A stretch of DNA of 64,000 nucleotides, taken from positions 1-64,000 of the forward strand of contig NC_063078.1 of the NCBI RefSeq assembly GCF_022605165.1. Reading direction: 5' to 3'. A model generated the notes under the pieces. That model searched no databases and was not told where the DNA came from. It worked only from the letters and a program-made list of their open reading frames with translations. A program made the translations under genes and the position numbers. The stretch is from Purpureocillium takamizusanense. Its lineage: Eukaryota; Ascomycota; Sordariomycetes; Hypocreales; Ophiocordycipitaceae. Below, piece by piece: positions 1 through 9,367 of the stretch (the stretch's first letter is position 1; the number at the start of each line of letters is the position of its first letter).

Positions 1-10
1 ATAAATATTT

Positions 11-93
11 AAATAATTTTATTTAAAGTAAGTTTAATATTTATTATAGATTTACTTTAGTAATTATTAAACTTACTTTAAATAAAATTATTT
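11..93. repeat. palindromic AT repeat, copy 1 (longest)
   Basis: A perfect 29-nt inverted repeat, 11-39 against 65-93, with a 25-nt spacer. The stem core is TAAAGTAAGTTTAATA and its complement. The same core recurs in five further palindromes, all inside the two AT-rich blocks. Confidence 0.8.
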
Positions 94-166
94 AACTATT
101 ATATTTATTTTTTATATTATCTATAGATTATTCTTAGGCTATATAAATAATCCTTTAAATATTTAT

Positions 167-222
167 AACTTAAGTTTAATAATTATTAAGGGCAATACTT
201 AATAATTATTAAACTTAGTTTA
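167..222. repeat. palindromic AT repeat, copy 2
   Basis: Inverted arms at about 167-190 and 198-222 around a GGCAATA-type loop. They share the AAGTTTAATAATTATTAAG arm with copies 3 and 6, with one or two mismatches. Confidence 0.7.
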
Positions 223-819
223 TAAAATACTCTTTTAAATATTTATATTATTTATATATTAATATATTATTATTTAAAGGCTAGAAATAATATATTTATA
301 TTAATAATGTAATAAATAATAAAATTAATTAATAAGTTAATAATAATATACTTTTTAAATAATTTAACCTTTATTTATATATTAATATAAGTATTATATT
401 ATAAATAATATTATAATTATAATAATAATAATATAATTAATTTAGTTAAGTAAAAGAGATAATAGTTATATTAATTATTAAGCTATATTTATTATTATAA
501 ATATAAATTAAATTAAAGCTTAAAGATCTTAGATAATAAGATATAAGTAAGTTATATAAAAATATCCTTTATATATAGTAATTATATAACTATTAGTCTT
601 AGTTAATTAAGATCTTATAATTTTATAATTAATTTATATTAAAGAAGTATAAGTATAAATACTAAAGATTATAATAATAAAATAGGTTATAATATTAAGA
701 TAGGGTATAAAAGCTATATTACTATATAAGTATTTTACTATACTTTAATAATTTAATATTTTCCGAAATTAGAATGTTTAAAGACTTAAAAAGAACTTTT
801 GTTTAAAAGTACGAGATGC

Positions 820-2216
820 TTACTCCTCGTTTACCTTACGGTAAAACGCTATCGGCAGAGCCGGGTTACGTAAGGCATAACGCTCTCGACATATAATATA
901 TGCCAAGAGTATCCGATGTTGCCGCGTCAATAGGCCATAGTCCGCCTTATCCACCCAGTCCTTAAGGTCGTCGGCTAGCTTAGAGCTCTGGGCATTAGCC
1001 TCGAGAACGCGAGTAATCTCCTCGCGCGCCTTATTGCGCTCCTTTATAAAGTTACGACACACCACAGAGAGGTTCAGCCTAGTGGCACCCTCGAATGCCT
1101 CACCTAGGGGCGCCAAAAAGTCCATGTTAGGCTTGACGGAGGTGGTCGGGTCAAAGGTGGCACCCAGCTCGGCGGCCAAAAAGCAGTCGCTGAGCGGAAC
1201 GGGCTTGCCAGAGTATAGATGGGTGGCCCACTCGACGAGCACCTTCCAAGCCCGACACAAAACGTCCCGATCGACGGAGCTGCGCACGTTGGCCTCGGCC
1301 TCCGGCGCAAAGTCTACCGTGACAGTCGCCATGGGCTTGTGAAACAGCACACAATTGCCAAAGCGGAAGATGAGCCGCGAGTCAATGAGCATGCCACGAG
1401 AGTAGCCAATCATGGCGCCGTTCCTGACACCAAGATAGTCGCGGACGAGAGCGCGCGGCACGGCAATCTCGAACGCGGCCGTATTGGGTGGCTCGAAGAA
1501 CCCGGCGCAGTCAGCGGCGCACACGGACCAAAACCACTTGCGGCGCTCCTCGGCCTTATCCTTGCCCCGGGCGGTCAACTGGGCGTCGACCAGGGTGATG
1601 CGCTCCATCGATGCCGTTAAGAGCTCTATATCCAGAGCGTCTCTCAGGGCACCCGCCGCCTGTCGGTTGCGGACGAACCTGGCCTCCATCTCCCGCCGTC
1701 TGTCCTCGGTAAACTCGGTGGCCTCTGGGCGCATATACATGTCCCAACGCCACTGCTGGTATAGACTCGAGTAGCCGTGGTCGCGCGGGTGGAACAGGTA
1801 TTCGCCTGGGGGAGGGCTTGGGAACGGCCACTCGGGAGGATCCTCCACGCCTTGGACTATAAATGACTATTAGCCTACTATGCCGCGCAAATGAATGTGA
1901 AAATGTCAAGTAAGGCGTGGGTGCACTCACAGAACAGGTCCCAGAGCCTGCGTTCGGCTCGGTACCGCAGGTCCGCCGTGGAGATGCCCTTGTGTCTGTC
2001 CTCTCGGTACCATGAGAGGCAAGCAAAGATGTATGCATGCTCTTGCATCGTCGAAAACTCGAGAAAGTCACATTTGGGCTCTGCCCAGTGAAAAAACTTC
2101 ATGATGTGCGCTCCACGCTTCGCCGCATCGCGCCAGTCATCCAACATGAACTCATCCTCAAATCGCTCGCATGGCCTCTCGGGCGAGCAGTACTCGCGGT
2201 AGTTGACGGGAGGCAT
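820..2216 (-). CDS. two-exon protein of unknown function (island gene A)
   Basis: I do not recognise this 440-residue protein. Exon 1 (2216-1931) and exon 2 (1856-820) join across a 74-nt intron with donor GTGAGT, a GGCTAATAG branch-like site and acceptor TATAG; the phases match. I chose the ATG at 2216 because the preceding 150 nt are CA-rich like the other leaders in this island. The frame stays open up to an ATG at 2372, which would give 492 residues. The N-terminal part is rich in Tyr, Trp, Cys and acidic residues; the C-terminal part is helical with basic patches and no visible motif. The stop lies about 45 nt from the AT-rich block. It follows the zinc-knuckle gene on the same strand. 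It is the only island gene in which I can see an intron. Confidence 0.7.
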
Positions 2217-2428
2217 GTTGGCATTTATGATGGGGTTGGCGTCGCTGCTGTTGATGCTGTATCGTGGTCGAGGCACTTGGTCGTGGTGAAGCGCGTGGCG
2301 ATGAGCAGCATAGCAGCCGGAGCGTTCAGGAGTCACGTGAGGGCAGCAGGAAAGAAGAGAATAGAAGTCCATCGAACATATAACATGAAGTCCAAGGGGA
2401 TTTAACTATAGGAGCCATACGTAGGTAT

Positions 2429-3364
2429 CTACTCGGTGCCATCGGAATCCCACGCGTCACCCCTGGCCCTATAACGCGCATCGGCCGCGTCGACGGCCGC
2501 CGATGCCTCCGTAGCCACCCTCGCCGCCGCCGCAGCCCTGGCGGCGTAGACGGCCTCGATCTGCCGGTAGTGACCTATGGCGCGCCGGTCTTCCGGGAGT
2601 CGAGACGAATCCAGGTGCTCGTCGTAGTCGACAACTCTACGGCACCAGGCCTCGCAGTGCCGCCGCATATCCTCGCGCACCGACTCCGCCGACCAGGGAC
2701 AGCCGCGGACTATAATGCCCCTTTCGAGTGCGAGCCAGAAGAGCCTATCGGGCACGCTCTGGTCCACCATGGCGAGCGGCGGCAGCCTATCCCGCTCCGT
2801 GAACACCACGCGCACCTGGTTCGCCACGTCCATGCCCCTGAAGATCCGACACTCGTCGACAAAGTGCCGAGTGTCGTTGCAAATGCTGCACGCATCCAGC
2901 CAGCCCTTGCGCGGACACGCATGCATGCACTGCCGGGCAGTATGGTCCTCCCCCGGGCATACGGCGCATATGAACAGCGACCGAGGAGTCCCCTCTTCGC
3001 GCGCACCCACGGGCCGCTGGGCCCAAGTCGTAGTGTTTCCGAGGCCACGTGCGCCCGTCGCAGCCAGGCTCTGCTCGGCACTTGAAGCACCTGTATTGAC
3101 ACGAGCGGCATCGATACGTGCCGCCTCCCAACGCGACATGGAGGGCCCAGCCAGAGAGGCCGATGCAGCTAGTGCAAGGCCCCTTCTGGCGTCCTCCACG
3201 ACTATGGCCCGGGCACGCTCAGCAAGTGTTGGAGGACGAGATTCTGTAGAACTGCTGCCGCCCTGAAGTGTCATATTGCGAGGTCGTAGCGTGGTTGGTG
3301 TACTTGGCCGATTCTCCGTTGCGCGCGGGCTATCTAGAGTGTGATACTCGCGAGTGTTGGCCAT
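2429..3364 (-). CDS. double CCHC zinc-knuckle protein (island gene B)
   Basis: A 311-residue protein beginning MANTREYHTL. Two consecutive zinc knuckles of the exact form CX2CX4HX4C lie at about residues 131-145 (C-AV-C-PGED-H-TARQ-C) and 158-172 (C-SI-C-NDTR-H-FVDE-C). This is the retroviral-nucleocapsid/CCHC fold that binds single-stranded RNA or DNA. The N-terminus is Ser/Thr/Pro-rich and probably disordered; the C-terminus is Ala/Arg-rich and helical. No retrotransposon Gag, protease or reverse transcriptase surrounds it, so a Gag origin is not supported. It is divergent from the AT-hook gene, and its stop lies about 210 nt from the chosen start of gene A, a tight spacing that could allow read-through. 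Family assignment beyond zinc knuckle is not possible. Confidence 0.75.
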   Translation of the reverse strand: MANTREYHTLDSPRATENRPSTPTTLRPRNMTLQGGSSSTESRPPTLAERARAIVVEDARRGLALAASASLAGPSMSRWEAARIDAARVNTGASSAEQSLAATGARGLGNTTTWAQRPVGAREEGTPRSLFICAVCPGEDHTARQCMHACPRKGWLDACSICNDTRHFVDECRIFRGMDVANQVRVVFTERDRLPPLAMVDQSVPDRLFWLALERGIIVRGCPWSAESVREDMRRHCEAWCRRVVDYDEHLDSSRLPEDRRAIGHYRQIEAVYAARAAAAARVATEASAAVDAADARYRARGDAWDSDGTE

Positions 3365-3681
3365 GCCTAAAGGCCAGCCGGTGAATGCAAACGCAAAGAC
3401 AATCGCCCGCGTAGCAACGTACTAAGCCAGCGTCAGGCCTCTGTTCACTACCCGGCAACGACCGACGTAGAGCAGCCTTGGTTCTCAGGCGTCTACAGCG
3501 CAGAGCCCTGAACAGCTGCGCACAGTTGCTCCGCCCAGCCCTTGCCGCACCGTTCACGTCAAAACAAGGCAACGCAACAAGACTTGTGGCAACCCAACTC
3601 TCGACTCGACAACGACAGACTGTGACCAGAGGTCTACATCACCGCACAACGTCAACTACAGTCGTCTATACGTATTCATCG
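3365..3681. promoter_or_regulatory. divergent promoter of island genes B and C
   Basis: A 317-nt gap between head-to-head start codons. The side towards gene C is CA-rich and purine-poor, a typical fungal 5' leader. An open frame runs back through it to 3478 but has no ATG before 3682. No TATA box or known operator is evident. Confidence 0.4.
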
Positions 3682-6570
3682 ATGAGTTCCAGCTACGGAG
3701 CAGGACAAGGTGGGCGTGGTGGCCGCCGTGGCCGCCCCCCCACAAAGAAAGGAAAATTGACCGCCGGTCGTGCTGAAAAGCGACCCCGAGGGCGACCGCG
3801 CAAGGATCAGCAGGCCCACCCTCAGAGTTCGGTACAGGTCTCCCTGCCCGGCGTCATCGGCGCCGATGACTACGAGGCCATGGAGGATCAGCCCGATGAA
3901 GAGGAGCAGCAGCAGCAGCAGCCGCCGCAGCAGGAAGAGGCAGAGGAAGAGGAGGAAGATCAGGAGGCCCCTCCCCCGAAGCGTCGCCGTGGACGGCCAC
4001 GCAAGGAAGAGCAGTTACAGAGGGATTCAAGCCCCTCGATTGTATTTGCGCAGAGCGCCAACTCGGACGGGGAGGACGAAGAATTTCGAGAGGGCACCCT
4101 CGCCGGTAAACGTGCCAGCCGGGCCGCCCGACGCACCGCACAGCGTGAGGAAGAGATGGAAATTCCCGGAGCCGCCGTCGCCGCCCCCAGGATCGGCAGA
4201 TTCGAACGGATGATGCGAGAGAGCTGGGCCGGCGCTACCGACGACGGACTCGAAAGGGCGGTAGCCTACTACAAGAGGGCCAGGCCGTCGCTGGCGTTCC
4301 CCCGGAGGCAGCTTATCGACAGCATGATCGGTCCCAGTCAGCCCGCGATGCGCACAGGCTGGACCCAGGCCTTGGAGGACGAGATACAGGCGCAGTGGGA
4401 TGCGTCGGACGAGAAGAGGTCGCTGGAGGCGGCATCCTGGGTGGAGCGCGTCACCGCGTTGTGGAAGGCCAGCCTGCAGCTATTGCGCTGCTCGCCGGTG
4501 GCCATCGTGTCGCCGGCGTACAACCTGTGGGTGCAGGCCTCTAACCCGGGCGAGGTCTTCTGGACCGTAGCCTTTAGCGAGGCCTTGACCCTCCTGGTTG
4601 CCAATCCCGTCTGGCGCGGCAACAAGGCCCTGCTCAGGCGCGCCATCCAGCTCGCCGTCATCTGCCGCACCGACAACAGGGCCAGCTGGACCATGGAGCA
4701 GCCCGAGATGTGCGGCGTCATTGCCGCCATGGCACGTCTCTTCTCCGTGGGTAGCCGCCCGCATGCCCCAAAATACTGGATCGAAAAGGCCTTTGAGGAG
4801 CTTCCCGAGGGCAAGGTGGCATGCCCGGAAGCCTGCTTCCTGCGCCACCTCGCCGGCATTTGCACGCCCAAGCGGCCACAGAGTGCCGCGTCATCGCAGT
4901 TTGTCGTACAGAAGAAGGATCTAGTAAAGATCGCCGAGGCTATCGAGACATTCGGCGAGGGCTTCTATCCGTCAACGGGCAGCGTGTCGGCTATATACTA
5001 TGCCTACCTAGCTACCCGCTCGGGACTCACGGCTCCTATAGGAGAGGCCGAAACCAAGGCGTTTCACGAACAGGCTTGGAAGCACGAGATGCGCCGGGCC
5101 AAACGCCGACAGCTCGGTCTACGGTTCGACGACGCCGCTATGGCACATGCACGGGACGGCCCTATTCTCGTGGCCGACGACCCTTTGCCCGAGGCCAACG
5201 ACCCTTTGCCCGTGGCCGACGACTCCATGCCAGTGGCGGACCTTGACACCGGCGTGGTGATAACAGATGAGCCCATGCCCGACCTGCCAGTGCGGGAGCC
5301 GAAGCCCGCGCACGACATGGAAGAAGACTTGTACGGAGCATCGCCTTTGGTTTCCAAAGGCCAAGACTCAAGCGGTGCACCTCTGGTTTTCCCCGACATT
5401 CCGCCTCTGGACCTGGGCCATAGGGACGCCAGGTCCTGGCTGCCGTCTGGCCTGATGACCATGCAGGAGATTGACCAGGAGCTCGGCGGCGACGACGGAT
5501 ATCTCGGCGGCGGCGCGAGCAACGGCTCCTCGCCCGATAGAGAGCTAGGGGAAGAGCAGGCCGGAGCCGAGCAACAGCCGAGCCCCGAGATGGAAGTAGC
5601 AGAGACGCCTGGCCTGGATACCTGGGAGACCGTCGACGGCGACAACCACACCTCGCTGCTGGAGGCGAAGCATGACGGCGAGAGCACGGCAGATACACCC
5701 GGCGATACGGATCCGGACTCTGGCGATAAGCCAGTGCTCGACGAGTCGCGAGCGCCCAGCGTGCTCCTTGGCCAAATGTCTCCCACGCCTGCAGCCGCCG
5801 CCGCCGCCGCTGCCGCCGACGACGACAAAGACTGCGGCATGTTGCAAAGGGGCGACGAGTTCGTAGTTGCCTCGGAGGAAGATGCTGCCGCTGCTGGTAA
5901 TGGTGCCGGCGACGGCGACGACGACGCCAAAGACTGCGACATGTTACAGAGGGACGACGAGTTCGTGGTTGCCGCAGAGAAAGATGCCGCTGCCGCCGCC
6001 GCCGCCGCGACTCCCATGGGCCTCGTTGGCTATTCCGCAGGCCCGCGGGGTACGGAGACGACAGCGCCGCCGACCGGCCCTTCGACCCAACCGGGCGCTG
6101 CATGTGCGGTCGTGACGGAGTCTTCCTCGTCGGTGTCGGCCGAGCCCCAACAGGCCTCCGCGCGAATGGACATTCCCCGTCGCCCGCTGACCTTTGGTGC
6201 CAGGGAGGCCATAGCCACCGCCAACCCTCCCGGTGCCTCGTCTGGCTCGAGTCACTCGCAATCGTCGAGCGCAGCCGTGAGAGGCGCTCTGCCTCATCCC
6301 GGTCCGCCGCCACCCCGCCCTCCCCCTTCAGAGCACATGCAAGGCCAGAGCGGCGAGCTCTCCTTGCCCGTTGTCGTGACCGCGGCGTCAGAGGACCACG
6401 GAGACGGAGACGGAGTCTGGGTCAACGCGCTGGATCACTGGCGCCATAATAGGCCCGCACACGGTACAGAGGCGTATCGCTCCCTCCCGACCGAGGACTT
6501 GGAGCATGAACTCCTGGCCGAGTTGTTAGAGATGCCGCCCATTGGCCCCCTACAGTTTCAGCAGGAGTAG
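3682..6570 (+). CDS. AT-hook acidic protein (island gene C)
   Basis: A 962-residue protein from the ATG at 3682, the first ATG in its frame. Three AT-hook cores (RGRPP, RGRPRKD, RGRPRKE) lie within about the first 110 residues, mixed with poly-Gln/Glu tracts, suggesting minor-groove DNA binding and nuclear location. A folded central region (about residues 180-500, DNA 4220-5120) contains a segment with PVWRGN, AIQLAVICRT and a following Trp that is shared with island gene D. The C-terminal half is low-complexity and acidic with poly-Ala runs. It includes a duplicated unit (DNA about 5812-5890 and 5918-6000) with MLQR and DEFVVA repeated. No intron is needed. The function is unknown; a chromatin- or DNA-associated role is inferred only from the AT-hooks. 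Confidence 0.8.
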   Translation: MSSSYGAGQGGRGGRRGRPPTKKGKLTAGRAEKRPRGRPRKDQQAHPQSSVQVSLPGVIGADDYEAMEDQPDEEEQQQQQPPQQEEAEEEEEDQEAPPPKRRRGRPRKEEQLQRDSSPSIVFAQSANSDGEDEEFREGTLAGKRASRAARRTAQREEEMEIPGAAVAAPRIGRFERMMRESWAGATDDGLERAVAYYKRARPSLAFPRRQLIDSMIGPSQPAMRTGWTQALEDEIQAQWDASDEKRSLEAASWVERVTALWKASLQLLRCSPVAIVSPAYNLWVQASNPGEVFWTVAFSEALTLLVANPVWRGNKALLRRAIQLAVICRTDNRASWTMEQPEMCGVIAAMARLFSVGSRPHAPKYWIEKAFEELPEGKVACPEACFLRHLAGICTPKRPQSAASSQFVVQKKDLVKIAEAIETFGEGFYPSTGSVSAIYYAYLATRSGLTAPIGEAETKAFHEQAWKHEMRRAKRRQLGLRFDDAAMAHARDGPILVADDPLPEANDPLPVADDSMPVADLDTGVVITDEPMPDLPVREPKPAHDMEEDLYGASPLVSKGQDSSGAPLVFPDIPPLDLGHRDARSWLPSGLMTMQEIDQELGGDDGYLGGGASNGSSPDRELGEEQAGAEQQPSPEMEVAETPGLDTWETVDGDNHTSLLEAKHDGESTADTPGDTDPDSGDKPVLDESRAPSVLLGQMSPTPAAAAAAAAADDDKDCGMLQRGDEFVVASEEDAAAAGNGAGDGDDDAKDCDMLQRDDEFVVAAEKDAAAAAAAATPMGLVGYSAGPRGTETTAPPTGPSTQPGAACAVVTESSSSVSAEPQQASARMDIPRRPLTFGAREAIATANPPGASSGSSHSQSSSAAVRGALPHPGPPPPRPPPSEHMQGQSGELSLPVVVTAASEDHGDGDGVWVNALDHWRHNRPAHGTEAYRSLPTEDLEHELLAELLEMPPIGPLQFQQE

Positions 6571-7756
6571 GTAGTTGGTATATATCTATACATGTAAAGT
6601 GCTGGCCGCGTAAATACATGTACTCTGTCCACCCTAGGCACGTGCAATTATGTTGGGACCAGGGCACACTGTGGGTTTAACCGCCCCCCGAACAGTGATC
6701 GGGCCGCGGCCCGAGTTTTATTCCTTGTGTGTATGCCATGTAGCTAGATAGATTATCAACGGCGGCAGCACATGGACCGCTCCATAAATTGCGTGTTGTT
6801 CTAATGGTTGAAATAGAGCCGCATGGGTCGCTTATAATTAGATTAGACTATATCGGCGCCCCATACGCACGTGGCCCCGCGAAAGGCTAGCCCGGCCATC
6901 GTGGCCAACCACAGGCGCAGGACCAAAACACTCGCATCCGTGCAGTGTGAGTCGCACGCGCAGGCCAGCGCAATGCGGCATCCCTTTCACAGCCATAAGG
7001 CCTTCAGCAGGTCACGGAATCCACACAGCAAAATGCCCCCCGGTCGGCACTCTTTGGCACGGTCAGGGGCGTGAATGATCCTGGGGCAAGGTCCTGTAAA
7101 AGCCCTGTCAGTATCACTATCGGCGGCGCCAACTGATCCGATTTTGTACCGATGAGTACACGCTAAAATTCGACCCCGGCGCCTCACCTCATTGGTCTAC
7201 ATCCCTGCAAGTGACCAGCCGAAGGCCTTATGGCTGTCAAAGGGATTGGACTGCATCAGTGCTTTATTTGAGCGGCGGCGGCAGGTCAGTTTACAAGAGG
7301 GCCAGTTTGAGCCGATGCAGGAAGGCCAACCCGACTGTACGATTGACTGCTGGACTGACTGCTGGATTGACTGCTGGCTTAACTGCTAGCTTGACTAATT
7401 GCTAGATTGACTCTTAAATTGACTGCCTGCTAGATTGACTGCTGGACTGACTGTTGAATGACTACATGTATTGGATTGACTGCTGGATTAAACTGCCTGC
7501 TTCATTGACTGCCCGTTTGGACGACTCGTATGAAAGGGCCCAGTTCTCATTGCCAATAGCTCTTTTCGAGGGCGAAAGGAACTGGCACTAAACGTGTGGC
7601 ATCACGTGAGGTCTATTGTTCGCGTGAGTCGTCGCGTCTGGTGCAACAAGGCAAACGAACGGACGGTCCCAAGTCCAGGGCAGATTTTTCCTCCTGCAAC
7701 CCGACACGTTTCCTACCTACCCACCAGACACGCACTACATCGACACAGACACAGTC
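6571..7756. other. intergenic region between genes C and D
   Basis: No supportable gene. The frames at 6871-7405 are short and unlike their neighbours. The second half holds a degenerate minisatellite (7341-7520). The last 160 nt are CA-rich and look like the leader of gene D, with a palindromic E-box TCACGTGA at 7602-7609. The same E-box core occurs upstream of gene A at 2333-2340. Confidence 0.4.
7341..7520 (+). repeat. degenerate 12-bp minisatellite GATTGACTGCTG
   Basis: About 12-15 imperfect copies of GATTGACTGCTG, with variants such as GACTGACTGCTG, CTTGACTAATT and GATTGACTGCCTGC, run between genes C and D. Drift between copies indicates age. They lie about 240-400 nt before the start of gene D. 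Confidence 0.8.
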
Positions 7757-9157
7757 ATGGCACATCACTTGGAAAAGCGTGCGAGGATGGGCGAATGCGA
7801 GCAGGCCTCTCATGTAGACCTTGTCGGCCCCTATATCAACCACCTCCAAACGGCCCGGCCCCCGATCGCCGACGACGAGTACCTACTGGACCAGCTTGGA
7901 GTGGTGGACTTGCAGTTTGACGATGACTGGACCCAGGAGGAGGAGGACAGGGTCCTCTCGCAGTGGGTGGGGAGCGCGGACTCGGTCGCTCTAAAGGCAT
8001 ATGCACTTTGCAACCTAGGTAAGCCGATGAGCGACCTTTGGCGGATCACGGCACACGTCATGCGGCGCACGCCAGTCAACATCATATCGCCTGGCTTTGG
8101 GCTTCGTTACCTGGCCCCGCTCGGCAGAGGCGCCTGCTGGACTCCGAGCTTTTCGATCGCGCTGGGCAAGCTCGTTGTCCATCCCGTGTGGGAGTGCAAT
8201 TACGAGAACCTCGTGAGGGCCATCCAGTTTGCCGTGGCGTGCCGCACGCAAGAACGAGGATGTTGGAACTTCCTGCGGCATAGGTTTTGCCCGGTGCAAG
8301 AGGAAATGACGTACGTCTTCGCCGCCGGCAAGGCCGGGCGGACGCCCGAGGTAGTCTTGGAGATGTGCATCCGAGGACGGCAGGTCAGCGAGGACCTGGC
8401 CTTTCTCAGACACCTTGGCCCGTATGCCGTTTCCCGAGGCCATGGCCAGCTGGGCGCATCGTCTGCCTCGGCCGGCAACGAAACCGAGACCCGCACGTTG
8501 AGCGTACGCTTCAGTGACCTGGAGATCATCCTCGAGGCCCTCAACTCGTTCAAAGTCGTCGGAGTCCCCAGATATGCCCACTCGGATCTATACTACGCGG
8601 CGTACCTGCACGCCCCCAACATGCAGCCGCCCTTTTCCCGGGAACGAATCCTCGACATGTACGAGGCGGCGTGCCTGGACCAGCTACGGTTTGTCGCCAT
8701 GTGCAGCAAGGCCATGTCGGACAGCAGCTGTAACGTATCGGAACACGACAACCATTTTCTGCCGCAGGCTGCCGACCGAGACGTGACCCCGGCTATGGAG
8801 CGCCTGTTACTAGAGGCCACGGGTAACCCACAGCCCACGCAAGTTCCTCTTGGCGCGGATACCGTGTCGAGCCAAGCCTCTGATGTCCTCCCCGGCGCCA
8901 CACTTGAACTGAGCAGCATGTCCAGCGATGTCTCCGGAGAGTGCGGCGAGAGTGTAGGCTATCGTGAGCCGCTACCGGCTAGAGAGACGCTGGCGTCGCC
9001 CGCGCCTCCCACGGATGCTCCTGCTATCGGCATGACGGCGCCTGTCCCCGTGCAGGAGGACTCAAGCCAAGAACAGGGCGCCCGGCGTCCCGAGGGACTC
9101 ACCGACGAAATCCGCTTTCAGCGCAGAACCCGGGACCATTTGCTCAACTACTTGTAA
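7757..9157 (+). CDS. paralogue of the central domain of gene C (island gene D)
   Basis: A 466-residue protein from the ATG at 7757, with the CA-rich leader typical of this island. Residues of about 60-330 match the central region of gene C in order and spacing. Examples are WT.SFSIALGKLVVHPVW against WTVAFSEALTLLVANPVW, then RAIQFAVACRT against RAIQLAVICRT, then a Trp and later FLRHL and a YYAAYL/YYAYLA segment. It lacks the AT-hooks, the poly-Gln/Glu region and the long acidic tail. The C-terminal 130 residues are Ser/Pro-rich and probably disordered. No known enzymatic motif is visible. The pair suggests an ancient duplication within the island in which gene C gained, or gene D lost, the DNA-binding extension. 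Confidence 0.78.
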   Translation: MAHHLEKRARMGECEQASHVDLVGPYINHLQTARPPIADDEYLLDQLGVVDLQFDDDWTQEEEDRVLSQWVGSADSVALKAYALCNLGKPMSDLWRITAHVMRRTPVNIISPGFGLRYLAPLGRGACWTPSFSIALGKLVVHPVWECNYENLVRAIQFAVACRTQERGCWNFLRHRFCPVQEEMTYVFAAGKAGRTPEVVLEMCIRGRQVSEDLAFLRHLGPYAVSRGHGQLGASSASAGNETETRTLSVRFSDLEIILEALNSFKVVGVPRYAHSDLYYAAYLHAPNMQPPFSRERILDMYEAACLDQLRFVAMCSKAMSDSSCNVSEHDNHFLPQAADRDVTPAMERLLLEATGNPQPTQVPLGADTVSSQASDVLPGATLELSSMSSDVSGECGESVGYREPLPARETLASPAPPTDAPAIGMTAPVPVQEDSSQEQGARRPEGLTDEIRFQRRTRDHLLNYL

Positions 9158-9367
9158 GGGCTTCTATAGTCTAGGAGAGGCGTTTGAATATAATCAAGAG
9201 GCGAGGCGGCAAGAATTGGGTTCAAGCTTATATTCATATGTAAATTACATGTCCATCTACCAGTGACTGCCCTACGCCGTGTAGTAATATCTATATATGG
9301 CTATCCGGTGCTGTCTTATGCGTTCCTATCCGTCGCGTCTCGCTCCGCCACCCACCCACCCGGTTCA

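Larger units (their letters stand above)
1..775. repeat. RIP-like AT-rich block, left edge of island
   Basis: This block is almost pure A/T with no credible reading frame. CpA and TpG dinucleotides are nearly absent (one CA near position 194, TG near 307 and 774) although C and G persist in other contexts. That pattern is what repeat-induced point mutation leaves in ascomycete transposons. It contains two palindromic units of a family that recurs in the block at 12.88-14.75 kb. The original element cannot be identified. The boundary with GC-rich coding DNA at about 775-820 is abrupt. Confidence 0.85.

Noticed and set aside
1..775. Mitochondrial DNA insertion as the source of the AT-rich block
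   Set aside because: No mitochondrial coding, tRNA or rRNA remnant is visible, and the CpA/TpG depletion with other C contexts kept is better explained by RIP.
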